64,000 bases of DNA from Anisus vortex (lineage: Eukaryota; Mollusca; Gastropoda; Planorbidae): assembly GCA_949126835.1 (NCBI GenBank), contig OX421497.1, positions 49,399,974 to 49,463,973 on the forward strand, in the 5' to 3' direction. Made by a program: the position numbers and the translations under genes. This document shows, piece after piece, positions 46,244 through 58,044 of the stretch. Below the pieces are notes generated by a model. The model had not been told where the DNA came from. It saw nothing but the letters and a program-made list of their open reading frames with translations, and made no database searches. Within the stretch, counting starts at the first letter, position 1, and each line of letters opens with the position of its first letter.

Positions 46244-48489
46244 TTGACCTACATTTTGGGTCGCGTCACAGACAGTATCGTTTAAAGTTTAATGTGTTAG
46301 CCAGCCTACAAACATGAAAAAAAAATACTGTCGAAGCAATAATATTTTTTGTTGTAAAGTGAAATTAGGTCAGGGCTAGTATTTTTTTTGTTTTGTAATT
46401 GAGTTAGGCCTAGCCTGTGTTCTATCAGAGCGTTTGGTTTTTTCTCCTTATGAAAAAATAAGTCGTGTCTGCATAGACATTAAGTGATTTTTTCTTTTGT
46501 TGTTTGATTAAAAATGTACAAGCTAAGTTTATAATTAAATGAACGAGAGAGTTTTTATTAACGTGGAATGATAATGGAATGGAAATTATTAGATTGTATA
46601 ATGTTTAACCCTATGTATTTTTCTTGTATACAAGATTTAGATAAACAATTTAGTTGTCCATTGTTTTGAATTAAAAATTGAATGATTGAATGACTATAGT
46701 TAAACCATTTGATAAGATGAACTTATATTGCATATATTATAGGTTATTATTATCAGTTCGATTGAATTATTGGGATAGCCAATTGAACTGTATTGTTTTC
46801 CCCGGAATATTTTCTTTTATAATTATTCCTTAAAATTAACATTTTTGGTATCGTTAAAAGGTAAAAGAAATAAATTCATAAAAACGATTAACAAAAATTA
46901 TTTTGCATAAAGCAATAAGTTTGATATTTTAAAAAGGTGATTATTCCCTTCTGACTTTAACAATACATTGTTTTGCTTTGTAAACATCTATTGGAAATGA
47001 AATAAATTTTAATCCCCAACAAATTTGAGTACAACCAGTAAAGTAGCACACAGACATTGTTTCGAATAAATTGATCGAATAAGGACGAATAAGAACGGAA
47101 ATGTTTTTGCACGTGACCTTTTTAACCTTTTATGCATGCATACACGTTAAGACTTGTCCATACTACTATATTAGTTGTATAGTTTGTACAGTCTATAGTA
47201 GGCTATCTAAAGTAGGCCTATACCTAGTACTATAACTATAACTATAGTTGACTATAGACACTATTTATTATATATAACCATGTCAATGTCGTCTATAGTA
47301 TGTCTAGTATAGACTATATGCCTAACTATAACTTTAGTATAACTAGCCTATCCTATAGTCGGTAATACTTTAGTGTACTTGGTTCTAGAAAAGTAGGGTT
47401 CTAAAAAATTCCAAGTGAAATTTTTTTCGCGTGGAGCCATTGATCATTGATAAGTATAATAACTCATACTCATATTCATATGATCATATCATAAGTTAAG
47501 TCAAGTAGTCATAAGTAAGTCACAGTAAGTGTCTTAGGAAGAGCGGCAGAAAATTGAAAATTTAAAAAAATAGAACCAATTACACTAAAGTATAGCCTAA
47601 TATAAATACTATAAGTAGGCTTACTGACAGAACTATAATTAAACAGTCTATATACTATATACTTTTATATTTATAAAAATTTTATTAGCCTCTCGATATT
47701 ACTCGATAATAGTTCATTTGTTTGGTGGGAAACTAAACACGGAAGTTCCAATTTTGGCACTCACCTATATATATCTCCTTTGCTTTGTTTACATAGTTCT
47801 TGACAACTCAAATAGATAAGTGATACTGAAAAATAAATAGGCCTATTGGAAATGTTATTTTCAATCAAAGCGACTTTAGATAATCACACTAAAATGGCAT
47901 CTGTAGATGCCAAAAATGGGGGATTGACCACAATATACAATAAATTTCGCTTTTCTGTTACCTTTGTTATGTTATTAATGACTCTACAATGGAAAAAAAA
48001 GTTTCTAAATGCACCAAATTATCAACTCGGACATTTCCCACTTGGTTAATCTTATTTTAAATTTAGGAATGTCTATAATCTGTCACATCGTTTTAAGTGA
48101 TGTGGAACATGCATACTATGTTCATTTTGCATATTATCATTATACACTCCAAACATACGGTTTTCATTCTTTCTACATAATTAAGATATATAATATAAGC
48201 TTCGTTTGCCTTTGTGTTTCCATTCATTCATTATATTTACAAGAGTGTTCTGTTGTTTAGAAAACTACTGTTGCCTTCAATTATTTTTTAAAGCCATTTT
48301 CGGTCGCCTTTAATTTTAACACAATTGCGTTCTTCACTATCAAAAACATAATCATTTGAATTTTCATTGCAACCCATGATAGTAGCACAACGATTTTATG
48401 CATCGCCATAGTTTAAGCGTTATTATTTATACATTTTCTCTGTTACCATTGGTAGCATTCTGAAATGAATTAGGCCTACACTACCAGTA
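46244..48489. other. AT-rich non-coding stretch with CTATAG-rich patches
   Basis: No gene is recognised. At 47,160-47,380 there are many overlapping TATAG/CTATA/ACTATA words. Short ORFs near 47,846-48,260 have no recognisable similarity. Confidence 0.5.
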
Positions 48490-48590
48490 ATTTAATGGTA
48501 ATGGTAATTTATATAGCGCTTCTATCCATGCTATTTTAGCATGCTCAGTGCGCTCTAGAAGACTATTAATCTGTGAGAGGTTTCACTGCT
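48490..48590. repeat. Fragment of a dispersed 'TATATAGCGCTT' repeat
   Basis: AATTTATATAGCGCTTCT followed by CTCAGTGCGCTCT resembles a short repeat motif common in marine animal genomes. The assignment is from memory and boundaries are not definable. Confidence 0.3.
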
Positions 48591-49019
48591 GCCGGTTAAA
48601 CGCTCGTGATAACAACTCAATAGCTTATAAATAAATGTTTTCATTAATCTTAAACTCTGAAATATTTATAAGAAAAATATGAAATATTTGTCAATTTTTT
48701 ACGCATATGTTTTGAAACATGAAGTGTTTAAATAGGCCTAATACTAATTTTTTATTGGTAGGCCTATAGGCCTATATAATAAAACATTTTTTCATTTTTT
48801 TCGTACTAATAGGCCTATACAAAAAATAGTATTTTCAAAAACAAAAATCCCAATGAGCACTTTAATCATTTAATTTAAAGTATTTATGATTAAAATATAT
48901 ACTTTGAAAATGTCATTGAGCGTGTAGGCAAACAACCCTTATAAAGTTATGAGCATTATAATTATATTGAATTAACATTTTCGGTCACAATTTTTTTAAT
49001 TAATTCGGCGGCATTTTAC
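48591..49019. other. AT-rich non-coding stretch
   Basis: It contains several TAGGCCTA words and poly-A/T runs. No gene is seen. Confidence 0.5.
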
Positions 49020-50310
49020 GTCTTGATAGACGATCCATTTCCTTTGCAGGTCCTCATGTGGCTAAAGAGGCCAATCAGTCACGGCCACACTGGCTATAGA
49101 TGATTGTAGCGGAGGGGACCACAGTTTTCTCACCTTCTTGTTCCTGCAAGCCTGGAACCTTCTTTGATTCATGCCCTCCAGGTGGGCATATGTTGCGCCA
49201 TGATCTCCCAACTGTTTGGGTCAATTTGGAGGTGCTTCATAACTCTTGCACAGACATCCGCAAATCTCAGTTTTGGACGTCCAGCAGGTCTCTGTCCCGA
49301 AGCTAACGTTCCATAAAGGATGTCCTGTGGAAGTCGACCCTGTGGCATTCGGTGTACATGACCTAGCCAGCTGAGACGTCTATTGCTGAGAGTAATGTAG
49401 ATGTCTTGACGCCCTGCTCTTCGTATGACCTCTGCATTTAAAACCCTGTCCTGCCATCTTATATCTAGAATGCATCTGAGACACCTGACGGGAAAGGTGT
49501 TTAGTTTTCTCTCTAGATATGAATAATAATATGTGCTCCATGTCTCACTGTCGTACAGCAGGGTACTCAGAACGCATGTTCGGTAAACTAGTGACTAAGT
49601 GGAGCTTGTAAGCCAGGGGTCGGGAGCCTTTTTGTCTGAGAGAGCCATAGACACCATGTATTTTAAAAAAGTAATTCTATGAGAGCCATACATTATGTTT
49701 AAAACTAAAAATTCAAATAAATGTGTGCATTTTATGTAAGTTTATCTCCTTTACCAATTCTGATGCTTAGTTGCAGTAGACTTTAGCTCATTTTTAGAAT
49801 GAAATATTGATATGCAATTAATATGTAGATCAAAGGAGTCTAAAGAAACATTTTTGTTTATAATCGAACATTTGTCTGCGAGCCAGATGCAGCCATCAAT
49901 ATAGCCACATTTGGCTCTCGAGCTAAAGGTTCCCGACCCCTGGTGTAAGCAGTGGGATCATCCAGACAAGTTTTTTAAAAATCTTGCCATAGTGCCCATG
50001 GCTTTAGCTATTCTACTATTGATACCCCCATCTAGAAGCACATCGCTTGATATTTTGGCCCCGAGGTAGCAGAAATCGTCAACTACTTCTAGTGTATGGC
50101 CACCAATAGTGATGCTTGGCACAATTGCATCATTTTGATCCAGTACCTTGGTTTTGTTTTGACTAATGCTGAGGCCAAATATTTGTCATGCATTATCAAG
50201 TTTATCAATGAGCGTCTGGAGCACGTTTTCAGATTTGGCAATAATAACTGCACCATCAGCATTGAGAAGTTCCCTAACCAGCACACTCTTAAATCTGCTA
50301 AATGGCTGTG
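49020..50310 (-). pseudogene. 3' half of a non-LTR retrotransposon reverse transcriptase (interrupted)
   Basis: The minus-strand translation gives the C-terminal half of a YADD-type LINE reverse transcriptase, in order: a KSVLVRELL segment followed by a mutated active-site box (NADG where YADD is expected), then ITIGGHTLEVVDDFCYLGAK, RLSWLGHVHRMPQGRLPQDI with LYGTLASGQRPAGRPKLRF, and finally a terminal Cys-His motif (QCGRD...IGLFSHMRTC) near 49,025-49,085. Stops and frameshifts break the frame, and a hAT MITE is inserted at 49,614-49,942. The 3' end of the element lies near 49,020 and its 5' part is missing at this orientation. An opposite-strand RT fragment at 51,069-51,270 belongs to the same or a closely related element. 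RTE/CR1-like by motif memory; clade not resolved. Confidence 0.8.
49614..49942. mobile_element. Non-autonomous hAT element (MITE) with TIRs and 8-bp TSD
   Basis: The ends are CAGGGGTCGGGAGCCTTT and the reverse complement CAGGGGTCGGGAACCTTT, one mismatch in 18. The flanks TTGTAAGC (49,606-49,613) and GTGTAAGC (49,943-49,950) form an 8-bp target-site duplication with one change. The 329-bp interior is AT-rich and non-coding, with GAGAGCCATA and GCCACATTTGGCTCTCGAG subterminal words. It is inserted into the LINE relic. Confidence 0.93.
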
Positions 50311-50429
50311 TGATGCGTCTAGTGTGACAGCACTATAATATGCTAGCTGTCACCGCTGGCTAGCAGTGTAACTGTAAAAGGAGTGCAATTAGTAAGTCTC
50401 TCTTGCCAGCATAATAATATAGTCTATCC

Positions 50430-50615
50430 CAGTGCCTTTACAAGCTTATGTGTCGCCCCAGTGCAAAAGTTTCAGCGCAGCCCCCTTGCATGCTGTAACT
50501 GCTTGTTTAGTGCTATATTTGCTATATTTAGAGTAAATTTGTCGTCCCCCTGGAAGTGCCACCCCCGGGCATATGCCCCCCTACTCTGCCCCCCCCCCCC
50601 TATGTGAGGGCACTG
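50430..50615. mobile_element. Possible small hAT-like element with short TIRs
   Basis: The left end CAGTGCCTTTAC pairs with the reverse complement of the right end, CAGTGCCCTCAC (10 of 12). The interior has a C-rich run typical of some hAT MITEs. The 8-bp flanks do not match convincingly. Confidence 0.4.
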
Positions 50616-51068
50616 GCCTCTTTACAACAAGTCCTATGCAGTACCTCCTCGTGGTGGCAGATTACACTGGGGCTGCGAGGTTCCAGGCTGAACTGAAAGG
50701 ATCTCGGAGGATGTTTGTACCCTAGATGTGAGGCAGACATGGCCCGACGGCGTACGGACACGCCCTGCTGCCCACAAACCAAACCCCTTGCTTTAGGTTA
50801 ATAGCCGCACTGCCTTGTGCATGTCCTGGGAGGGACTAAGGCTAAGGAAGTAAGCCCTGACAGAAAATCCGAAGTGGAGCCCGTAGGTTGAAAGACAGTG
50901 GTATAACCTCTGCTTTCCTACAAACTCCTGCAGCCATCTGGTCCCAAACGGTGGCGGTTACCCATCCCCTTGGACCCTGCCAGCATGGTAGAAAGGCGGT
51001 TCTTTTCGCCTGGGCAGCCCATGACCCGCTAATATTTGCCCAGACTTTTCCCTTATAAAATGTTTAAC
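50616..51068 (+). other. GC-richer segment, possible LINE 5' UTR remnant
   Basis: It is a moderately GC-rich, non-coding stretch directly upstream of the + strand RT fragment. Its style recalls 5' UTRs of RTE/CR1-like elements, but I cannot verify this. No long ORF. Confidence 0.3.
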
Positions 51069-51270
51069 AGGGCTGCGTACTTGCACCCACCTTGTTTGGA
51101 ATATTCTTCTCGTGCCTATTGCACTATGCTTATGGAGAATACAAAGAGTGTTTCTTTATACCTTTACACAAGGACCCCTAGAAAGCTCTTCAACCTAAAC
51201 AGGCTCAAAGCCAAAACAAAGCTTAAGAGTGTACTGGTTAGGGAACTTCTCTATGCTGATGAGTGTAATT
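51069..51270 (+). pseudogene. Reverse-transcriptase fragment on the + strand
   Basis: Translation begins QGCVLAPTLFGIFF, an RT domain motif. It then shifts frame and continues KLFNLNRLKAKTKLKSVLV and RELLYADE, ending exactly at the active-site YAD box. The minus-strand relic at 49,020-50,310 starts with the same KSVLVRELL segment, so the two pieces meet at the same point of the protein in opposite orientation. Confidence 0.75.
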
Positions 51271-51279
51271 ACACAAGCT

Positions 51280-52194
51280 AAATAAAGGTGTTTTTTTTAT
51301 CATAACTTTTTTTTCTTGTGAAGACATTAATCTTCACAAACTTGGTATCATTGGAAAGCTGATGATATTGTCTGATATTATGCTCTACCTAATAGATATA
51401 CTTTTAATTAAATTGAAGAAAATTGAATGTTTAAGGAGTTTATCTTTTAAACAATAATAATTACAGAAATTACATTAATAGGCCTGTAGTGCTACTAAAA
51501 AAGTATCTGATAGTAATTAAATGAATAATACAAATACATTTGTTTTAGAATTACTTATATTAATTAATTAATGTTTAACTAAGAAGATTAGCATCAAAAC
51601 TCTTTTAAATGTCATTTAATTAGTCTGTATCAATTAATGAGCGTATTGTCTTGAATGCTCTTCGTTATATATAATTAATTAATCAGATAATGTCATATAT
51701 TTTGTAACTTCTGAATAAGTTCTGAGTGGACAAATGTGGGAGACCTCTTTGTATGCTTAAAACAGATTTCATGTGCGATAGACTAGTGATTTCAAAAAAC
51801 AACATGATAAAAAAAACAACAAAAACAATGAATCTCTAGGCTACACACTAGGCCTATCGATGCAATGCCATATATTAATGATTACCGGCTATCGCATTTG
51901 TAAAAATACAATTTTGCGTGACATCTAGATAGGCTATATCATCTTGTAAAGCGAAATATTTTTTATCTCTAGGCCTAGACTAAATCTCTGTACTATAAAC
52001 GCATATTACTCTTTTACTTTTCGACTGACTATTGAAAAACAAAATAGGAAAAGGCCTACAAGGAAAAAAACATTTTTTTGGGGCCAAAATAACTAAGGAA
52101 AATATTTTTAAAAAATACGTAGGCCTAGCCATAATAGTCTTTAGCATAGCATATTTTGTTGCTAATTATTATCTAGTATTAGGTTAGGTATAGA
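51280..52194. other. AT-rich non-coding stretch
   Basis: It contains poly-T tracts, TTAATTAATTA words and TAGGCCTA octamers. No gene or element boundary is recognised. Confidence 0.5.
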
Positions 52195-54227
52195 CAGTGG
52201 CGTAGCTAGAGTAAACGTCACCCGGGGCGGTCCGTTCAAATGTCACCCCAGTGACCCCACACGACCCTATGCTGAATGGTTAGGTGCAGCTAAATTTTCA
52301 TACATACTCTACCTCTATGCTCTACTTTACTCTACTGACCGGTACGTTACTGCTTACATGTATGATCCTAGACAACATCGGGATCCAATACCACAAAACA
52401 AATAGTTCAAATCCAAAGATTTTTAATTAAAATGCAACTGTTCACTTTCAGAACATCTAAATGCAAAACACGGCAATGTACAGACCAAAAGAATGTCTAT
52501 CGACACTATAGTCCTAGAAGGAATGTCTTCTTGTTTTCATTGTTGCAAACAGGTCAATGACATCGTCAAAATCTATTTGTCTTGTAAGCTCGTGTTCAAT
52601 GGACAGAACAGCCAGATCCGACAATCTCGACTGGTTTATGGTTGACCGGAGGTAATTTTTTATAAGTTTCGTTTTGGAGAAACTTCTTTCAAACGATGCC
52701 ACAGAAACACATATTGTCAGAAAGAATCTTAGAGTCAGCGTAAGATATGGCAATGATTCAACAAAGTCCCACTTGATGATAAACCGTAGGAATTGCAGTA
52801 CAGTCCAGTGCTTGGCTTCCTCCAAGTTTATTTTGGCTGCTTGTAGGTGTCGCCTTAAACGTGGTATTTATAGACAAAGGTCTTATTTAGACAACTCATC
52901 ATACACGGCTGTGGGCTTGGTAACAGACATCTGTATTTCTTCGTCGTTGGCACAAATAATATGGTCTGGCTGAACGGCAGAAAAAGTCAACAAAATGTCA
53001 TTCACTGCCTTTCCTCTCGTATCTAACTCCATATGAAAACGGTCCAGACACTCTAACATTGCTCTCTTGGTCTCCTGCTGCAATGACAATCCAGCATCTC
53101 TTGCGCCCTCTTCAGGTAATCTTCTCTTTCTTATGATTCTCTTCTCTGTAGGGATATCAAGTTCTTCACATTTCGCAAGTGCCTGCTGGACGGCATTGTC
53201 AACAACTTTCGTGCGTTGCTCTTCCAAAAAGACCTTGAGAGCCCTTAGTTTGGTTGCAACCATGTCCACAGTAATACCTGGTGTTTGCATGTACTTCTGT
53301 AATAAGTCGACTTCTTTTAAAACGTCAGCCCAGAAAAACAAGAACGAAATGAAAGAAAAGTCGCATATAGCTGGCAACAGATTGTGCGCAGCGCCACTTG
53401 TCTCGACGCTTTCTTCGACATCACACAGATCTTCAATGGCTTCCACAAACTGGTTAAACTTCTGTGTCACTGGCTTCACTGCATCAGCATGTGCACTCCA
53501 GTGAGTTGTGGACAGTCTCTTCACTGTTAGACCTGTGTATTTCACTAGTACATCCCAGCGATGGGTCGACAGAGCAAAAAAAGTGTACAGCGCCTCAAGA
53601 CTTCCAAAAAACGTTACACAAGACGGATTGTTAGCAAACGAATGTTTGCCACAAAGGTTCAGAGAATGATTGGAACAAGGTACAAAAATTGCCTTCGGAT
53701 TAATGTCTTTCATCTTTTGTTACACACCACCGTGGATTCCAGCCATTCTTGCTGCATTATCGTACCCTTGACCGCGACATAACTGAATATCCAGTCCTTC
53801 GTTTTCTAGTTTCTCAAGGATTTCGCCAGTCAATGCAGTAGCTGTTTTACCTTTCAGATGAAAAAATCCAAGGAATGACTCCCGCACTTCAACTGTACCA
53901 CCGCTGATGTGTAGGGGCCAACATATCTAATTACTTAAATTACGGTTGACATTTGATCTGTATGCGAAACGTCCGGTGTGCTATCAAAGAGTACGCTCAG
54001 ACAATATTTTCGACGCCCGGTTGATAGATTCCAATTTGAAATATGTGACGTCATAAACGTCACATTTCCTGTGTTGGTTGGGTTGTTTCACAATTCTATT
54101 TGCAGACTTTTTTTCGCACCTTAGCCTGGCTGAAAATGTTTGTTGGAGATGACAAAGTGTCACCCCCCATATGCTGTCACCCGGGGCGGTCCGCCCCCCG
54201 CCCCCCCCCCCCTTAGCTACGCCACTG
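52195..54227. mobile_element. hAT transposon, 2.03 kb, TIRs and perfect 8-bp TSD
   Basis: The ends are CAGTGGCGTAGCTA and its reverse complement, TAGCTACGCCACTG. They are flanked by identical GGTATAGA at 52,187-52,194 and 54,228-54,235. An 18-bp subterminal word, GTCACCCGGGGCGGTCCG, occurs near both ends in the same orientation (52,217 and 54,176), followed by C-rich tracts on the right. The interior encodes a decayed minus-strand transposase. The intact TSD and TIRs argue for a single insertion. Confidence 0.96.
52514..54040 (-). pseudogene. hAT transposase relic, ZMYM1-like
   Basis: Minus-strand coding pieces in order. Around 53,960-54,030 there is a DSTPD segment in the position of the first catalytic Asp. 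Around 53,720-53,800 lies GQGYDNAARMAG, the second catalytic Asp region, ended by an in-frame TAA at about 53,718. A 276-codon open stretch follows at 52,883-53,713, with CSNHSLNLCG and THWSAH motifs typical of the ZMYM1-like hAT group. After a frameshift, 52,514-52,825 encodes the hAT C-terminal dimerisation region (SVASFERSFSKTKLIKNYLR). The N-terminal zinc finger is not evident. The multiple stops make it non-functional. It lies wholly within the TIR-bounded element 52,195-54,227. Confidence 0.9.
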
Positions 54228-55895
54228 GGTATAGACCTAGACTTGTCTTGTGTATGGCTATAATATACGGTTTAAATATGTTTAGGAATGCTACTATCAT
54301 TTTTAGTAGCCCTACCTACTAGCTACTAATAGGCCTACTAGGGAGGTACCATTTATTTTAAGATTATTGCATTGATTGAGATTTATTTTGTGAAAAGACT
54401 AATTTTTTAAATATTAGTAAAATATGAAAAATAATTTTTAAAATAATTAAGTAGGCTATATATGACAATTACTCACTCGTAAAATTTATTTTTGGGAACC
54501 CTAAGTTATTTCTTGTGTAGCTTATAAGTAAATACTGCACTGTCCATACACAGATCTACAAACTAATAAGATGAACACAAAAAGGACATGTCAAATCCAT
54601 AATTGATATTTGTATTAACCAAGGACTACTGAAGAGTAGTCCTTGGTATTAACGTAAAACCATGTTTTTACATGTTTGCTATGTCCTATGTAGGCTACGT
54701 CGTGGCACAGGACACATGTAGAATTGTGTAATAAATTTGTATCATTTTTTGGGTAGGCCTAATAAAAAGTAACATTGTTGATGTCAAATTTTCTTGACCT
54801 CCCCTCTCTCCTATGTCGACAATTGTCAAACTTTTTCAGACCCCCTCCCCCCTATTTGGTTGTTTTAATTAATGGACGTCCACTTAGTTACGGCTTTTCA
54901 ACTCATATAGATAAGTGATTTTATCTTAAACGTTATAAGCCGAAGAACTTATATTTCACTTATATATAGATCAGTGATTATAATGCAAACATATTTTTTA
55001 CTCTATTTTGAAACATAATTTTATTAAAAATGATATTTTTTAATCTAAAAGAACAATGTACATAATATTTTTCTTTATATATAATTTTTAACAAATCTTA
55101 AAAAAAAAATAATTTTAAGGTCAAGGTTGCTAATGAGGCATCGATAAAACCAACAGTTTTAAAATGCACAGTGTCAGAATACGGTTCACTATTTTTACTT
55201 ATTCCTACTCGGAACCTCCGAGTTTCCGACTTTCCCACTTCAGCGAATGTACCATTGACTGCACTGGTTCAATATGTCTGCCTCCTTGCTACGTGCGTGA
55301 TATAATAGGACACAAAAAGCGTAAGTTTTGTGGCAATAGATATCTAAATGCGAAAAAAGAATGAAGCTAAAGTGTATGTATGAAGTACTTAATGAATAGT
55401 GAGGTATTATAACTTATAACGGAGGCTGCTCCCAGTCTTTGCATAGCAGACATGCATGTCCGCATGGTGAATTCGGAATTCAATTCCAATGTCAATGCCG
55501 CAATGCTTATACTATACTATACTATGACTTTTATGGCCTATGGCTTATAATCAAACATAACTTTTTTTGCTTTTAATCAAATAATACTATACGTTTAATC
55601 AGTTTGGTATTGATTTAAAGGAAAGTGAACGCTACTTACTGAAAAACTCATATTTAACTTATAAAATAAATAGTAGCCTAATTTTTTAAATAGGCCTAAT
55701 CAACTCGTCCCACCAACACTCTTTTCAATATTAACATATGGCATATCATACCTAACCTAGTACCGGTACTAGTCTAGATAATTGTGAGCAACATGATAGG
55801 CTATGCTTAATGCTATAGTTATAGGCTTGGTCTATCCTATGTAGTAGTATGTAGCCTACATGTAGGCCTACTATGTATTTTTTAATAACGGAGTG
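54228..55895. other. AT-rich non-coding stretch
   Basis: No recognisable gene. A 66-codon ORF at 55,164-55,364 has no identifiable similarity. It includes a short perfect hairpin at 54,618-54,647. Confidence 0.5.
54618..54647. repeat. Perfect short inverted repeat
   Basis: ACCAAGGACTACT, GAAG spacer, AGTAGTCCTTGGT: 13-bp arms with a 4-base loop. Function unknown. Confidence 0.85.
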
Positions 55896-57035
55896 GTTAT
55901 TCGCACAGTTCTTCATATAACGCTAAGCGTTATATGAAGATTTCTAGCTGCAGATAACGCTCGGCGTTATTCGAAGATTCGCACAGGTCTTAATGTTCTA
56001 TTGGCCTATATATACTGTTTATTGTTAAAGTTGAACAAGATTTCGTGGCCCAATGGTTAGTGCTGTCAGCTGGCAACCGGGGTGTCGCAGGTTCGACCCC
56101 AGCTATTTCCACTTTTTTTTATTTTTTATTTATTATTATTATTATTCAATTTGAGTACAACGGGATACGTATATACGGTAAATACATGAATATTTTGGTT
56201 GTAAGTAGCCTTTAGTCATTGTCAGCCAGAAAATACAATAGCTGACTCCTAAGCCTAAGCCTAAATGATACTTTTTCTTACGATAAATGATGGTATGATA
56301 GGCCTAGTCACCTAGTCCTAGTGATAATAATAATAGTTCTAAAGTCTAAAGTATGCGCAAATGTCTATTTCAAAAGAAAATTGTGCTTGAGTACAAATGG
56401 TTATTTAATATTGTTTTAAGTGTGCTGAAAGACAGAAATTATGAAATCAAGTAGCCTAAATTTCCATTTATTTGGATCAATAAAGTAATCTTATCTAATA
56501 CCGCGGGCCACGGATGAGCGTAGGACGCAATAGGCCTAATCTTCTTTATAGAAGGAGCGTCTGTAATGTATAATATAAGATAATTAATTCAAACAAAAAG
56601 GTTAGGCCTATTTAGCCTAGATGTTAGTATTAGTAGGCTATTGTTAGGGTCGAAAGGCCTACTTCAAGTCAAATTCAAATAGGGTTAGGCCCTGTTAGGG
56701 CTTTATTTTTATCAATAAATACCTCCTTCTAGCTAGGAATATGATCTTATTCTTAAATAATAGACTTTAGGCTAGTTTAGGCCTATCTATAGATTAGTAG
56801 GCCTATGGCCTATCTAGGCTACTATAACTATAAGATAAGTATAGGCCTAAGTTAATATAAGTCATAAGTTACAGTAGGCATATTGCCTAACTCTCACAAT
56901 TGTTCGAAAATTTGGGTCTGCCGTTAACACTCGGCGTTTTTAAAAAATTTGGGTCTTCCGATAATGCTCGGCGTTATTCAAAGATTTGGTTCTTCCGATA
57001 ACGCTCGGCGTTATATGAACAGTTCTTCGAATAAC
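55896..57035. mobile_element. 1.14-kb inverted-repeat (foldback-like) element
   Basis: The left arm (55,896-55,933) and the reverse complement of the right arm (56,998-57,035) share GTTATTCG, then TTCATATAACGC, then AGCGTTAT, with a diverged 8-base block between. Both ends carry hairpins built on ATAACGCTCGGCGTTAT: a 14-bp-arm palindrome at 55,911-55,939, then 55,954-55,970, and three ~38-bp tandem units at 56,902-57,014, each ending in the hairpin. The interior has no transposase and contains a tRNA-like sequence. No target-site duplication was determined. Confidence 0.65.
56041..56113 (+). mobile_element. tRNA-like SINE head or tRNA pseudogene
   Basis: A-box TGGCCCAATGG and B-box GGTTCGACCCC are spaced as in a tRNA. 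The T arm is nearly complete, but the anticodon arm and acceptor stem do not pair. A T-run terminator-like tract and an ATT-repeat tail follow. It is most likely a pol III-derived SINE head lying inside the inverted-repeat element. Confidence 0.6.
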
Positions 57036-58044
57036 GCTTCCCTTTTAATAAATATTTTCTGTAGTTATTTTGGCAAAAAAAATATTTTTTTTCCTTAGTA
57101 TTGTAGTAGGCCCAATCCTATTTTAAACTATTTAGTTTTTCAATGGTCAGTATAAAATAGAATAATATGCGTTTAAATTTATAGTTCAGAGATGTAGGCC
57201 TAGGGCCTAGAGCTAAAAAATGTGTCGGTTTTCAAGAAAATATTATAGTCTAGTCTAGGCCTACTTGATGTCTCGCAAAATTGTATTGTTTTGTTTTACA
57301 AATGCGATAACCGGTCATTGGGTAATCATTCATATGTCATGGCATTGCTTCGGTAGGCCTAGAGATTCATTGTTGTTGTTTTTTAATTCAGGTTATTTTT
57401 TAAATCGCTACATTTTTTTATGAAAAAAAATTCATCATCGGTCTCGTGTAACTGTTTTACGTTTTGATGCCATTTTTAATCGAAAGGTTTTCAATGCACA
57501 TGCGTAGTGTGGCTCAAACAGCTGTTCGGCAACACTCGGAAGGCTACGTCCTCATCGTCTGCTCTGACTTCGGCTACCGGCATCTTTATTTTTTACACAC
57601 GCACACTTAGAAATTGTGTTACAGATTTCTTTTTTTTCATCCGGGACGTGAACAAATTTTCGTATTTTCCGGATCCAATGTTAATATTTATTTATTTACG
57701 GGACAAATACGGAAATTCCGGGACGGTAGGCAGGCCTGCTAATGATAATATTTGTCAGACAGGATACTTTAATTTTTTTTTTACTGCTAACTTACAAATA
57801 TTGACAAACAATGTTTACACGTGATTTTTCTTTTGTAATGTTAGCAAAAAGTTTTATATCATGACCTGTTTTATATCACGACCAATTTACATGTACAATT
57901 TATTCTACATCATTACAGTGTATGTTTGACCTTGACTAGAATAGTCACCTTAAAATTCCAAACATTATTACACAGATTTAGCTATAAAACTATGTATTTG
58001 TTAAATCTTTATTATTTTTTTACTATTATAATAATATTTAGTTA
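57036..58044. other. AT-rich non-coding stretch
   Basis: A 105-codon + ORF (57,507-57,824) has no recognised family and is rich in Phe from poly-T runs. The CCGGGACGGTAGGCAGGCCTG word near 57,720 looks like a repeat relic, but I cannot name it. Confidence 0.4.

Noticed and set aside
50089..50338. Short ORFs of 65-80 codons on both strands
   Set aside because: They fall within the decayed LINE reverse-transcriptase relic and its antisense.
56041..56113. Functional tRNA gene
   Set aside because: The A and B boxes are good, but the anticodon stem and acceptor stem do not pair.
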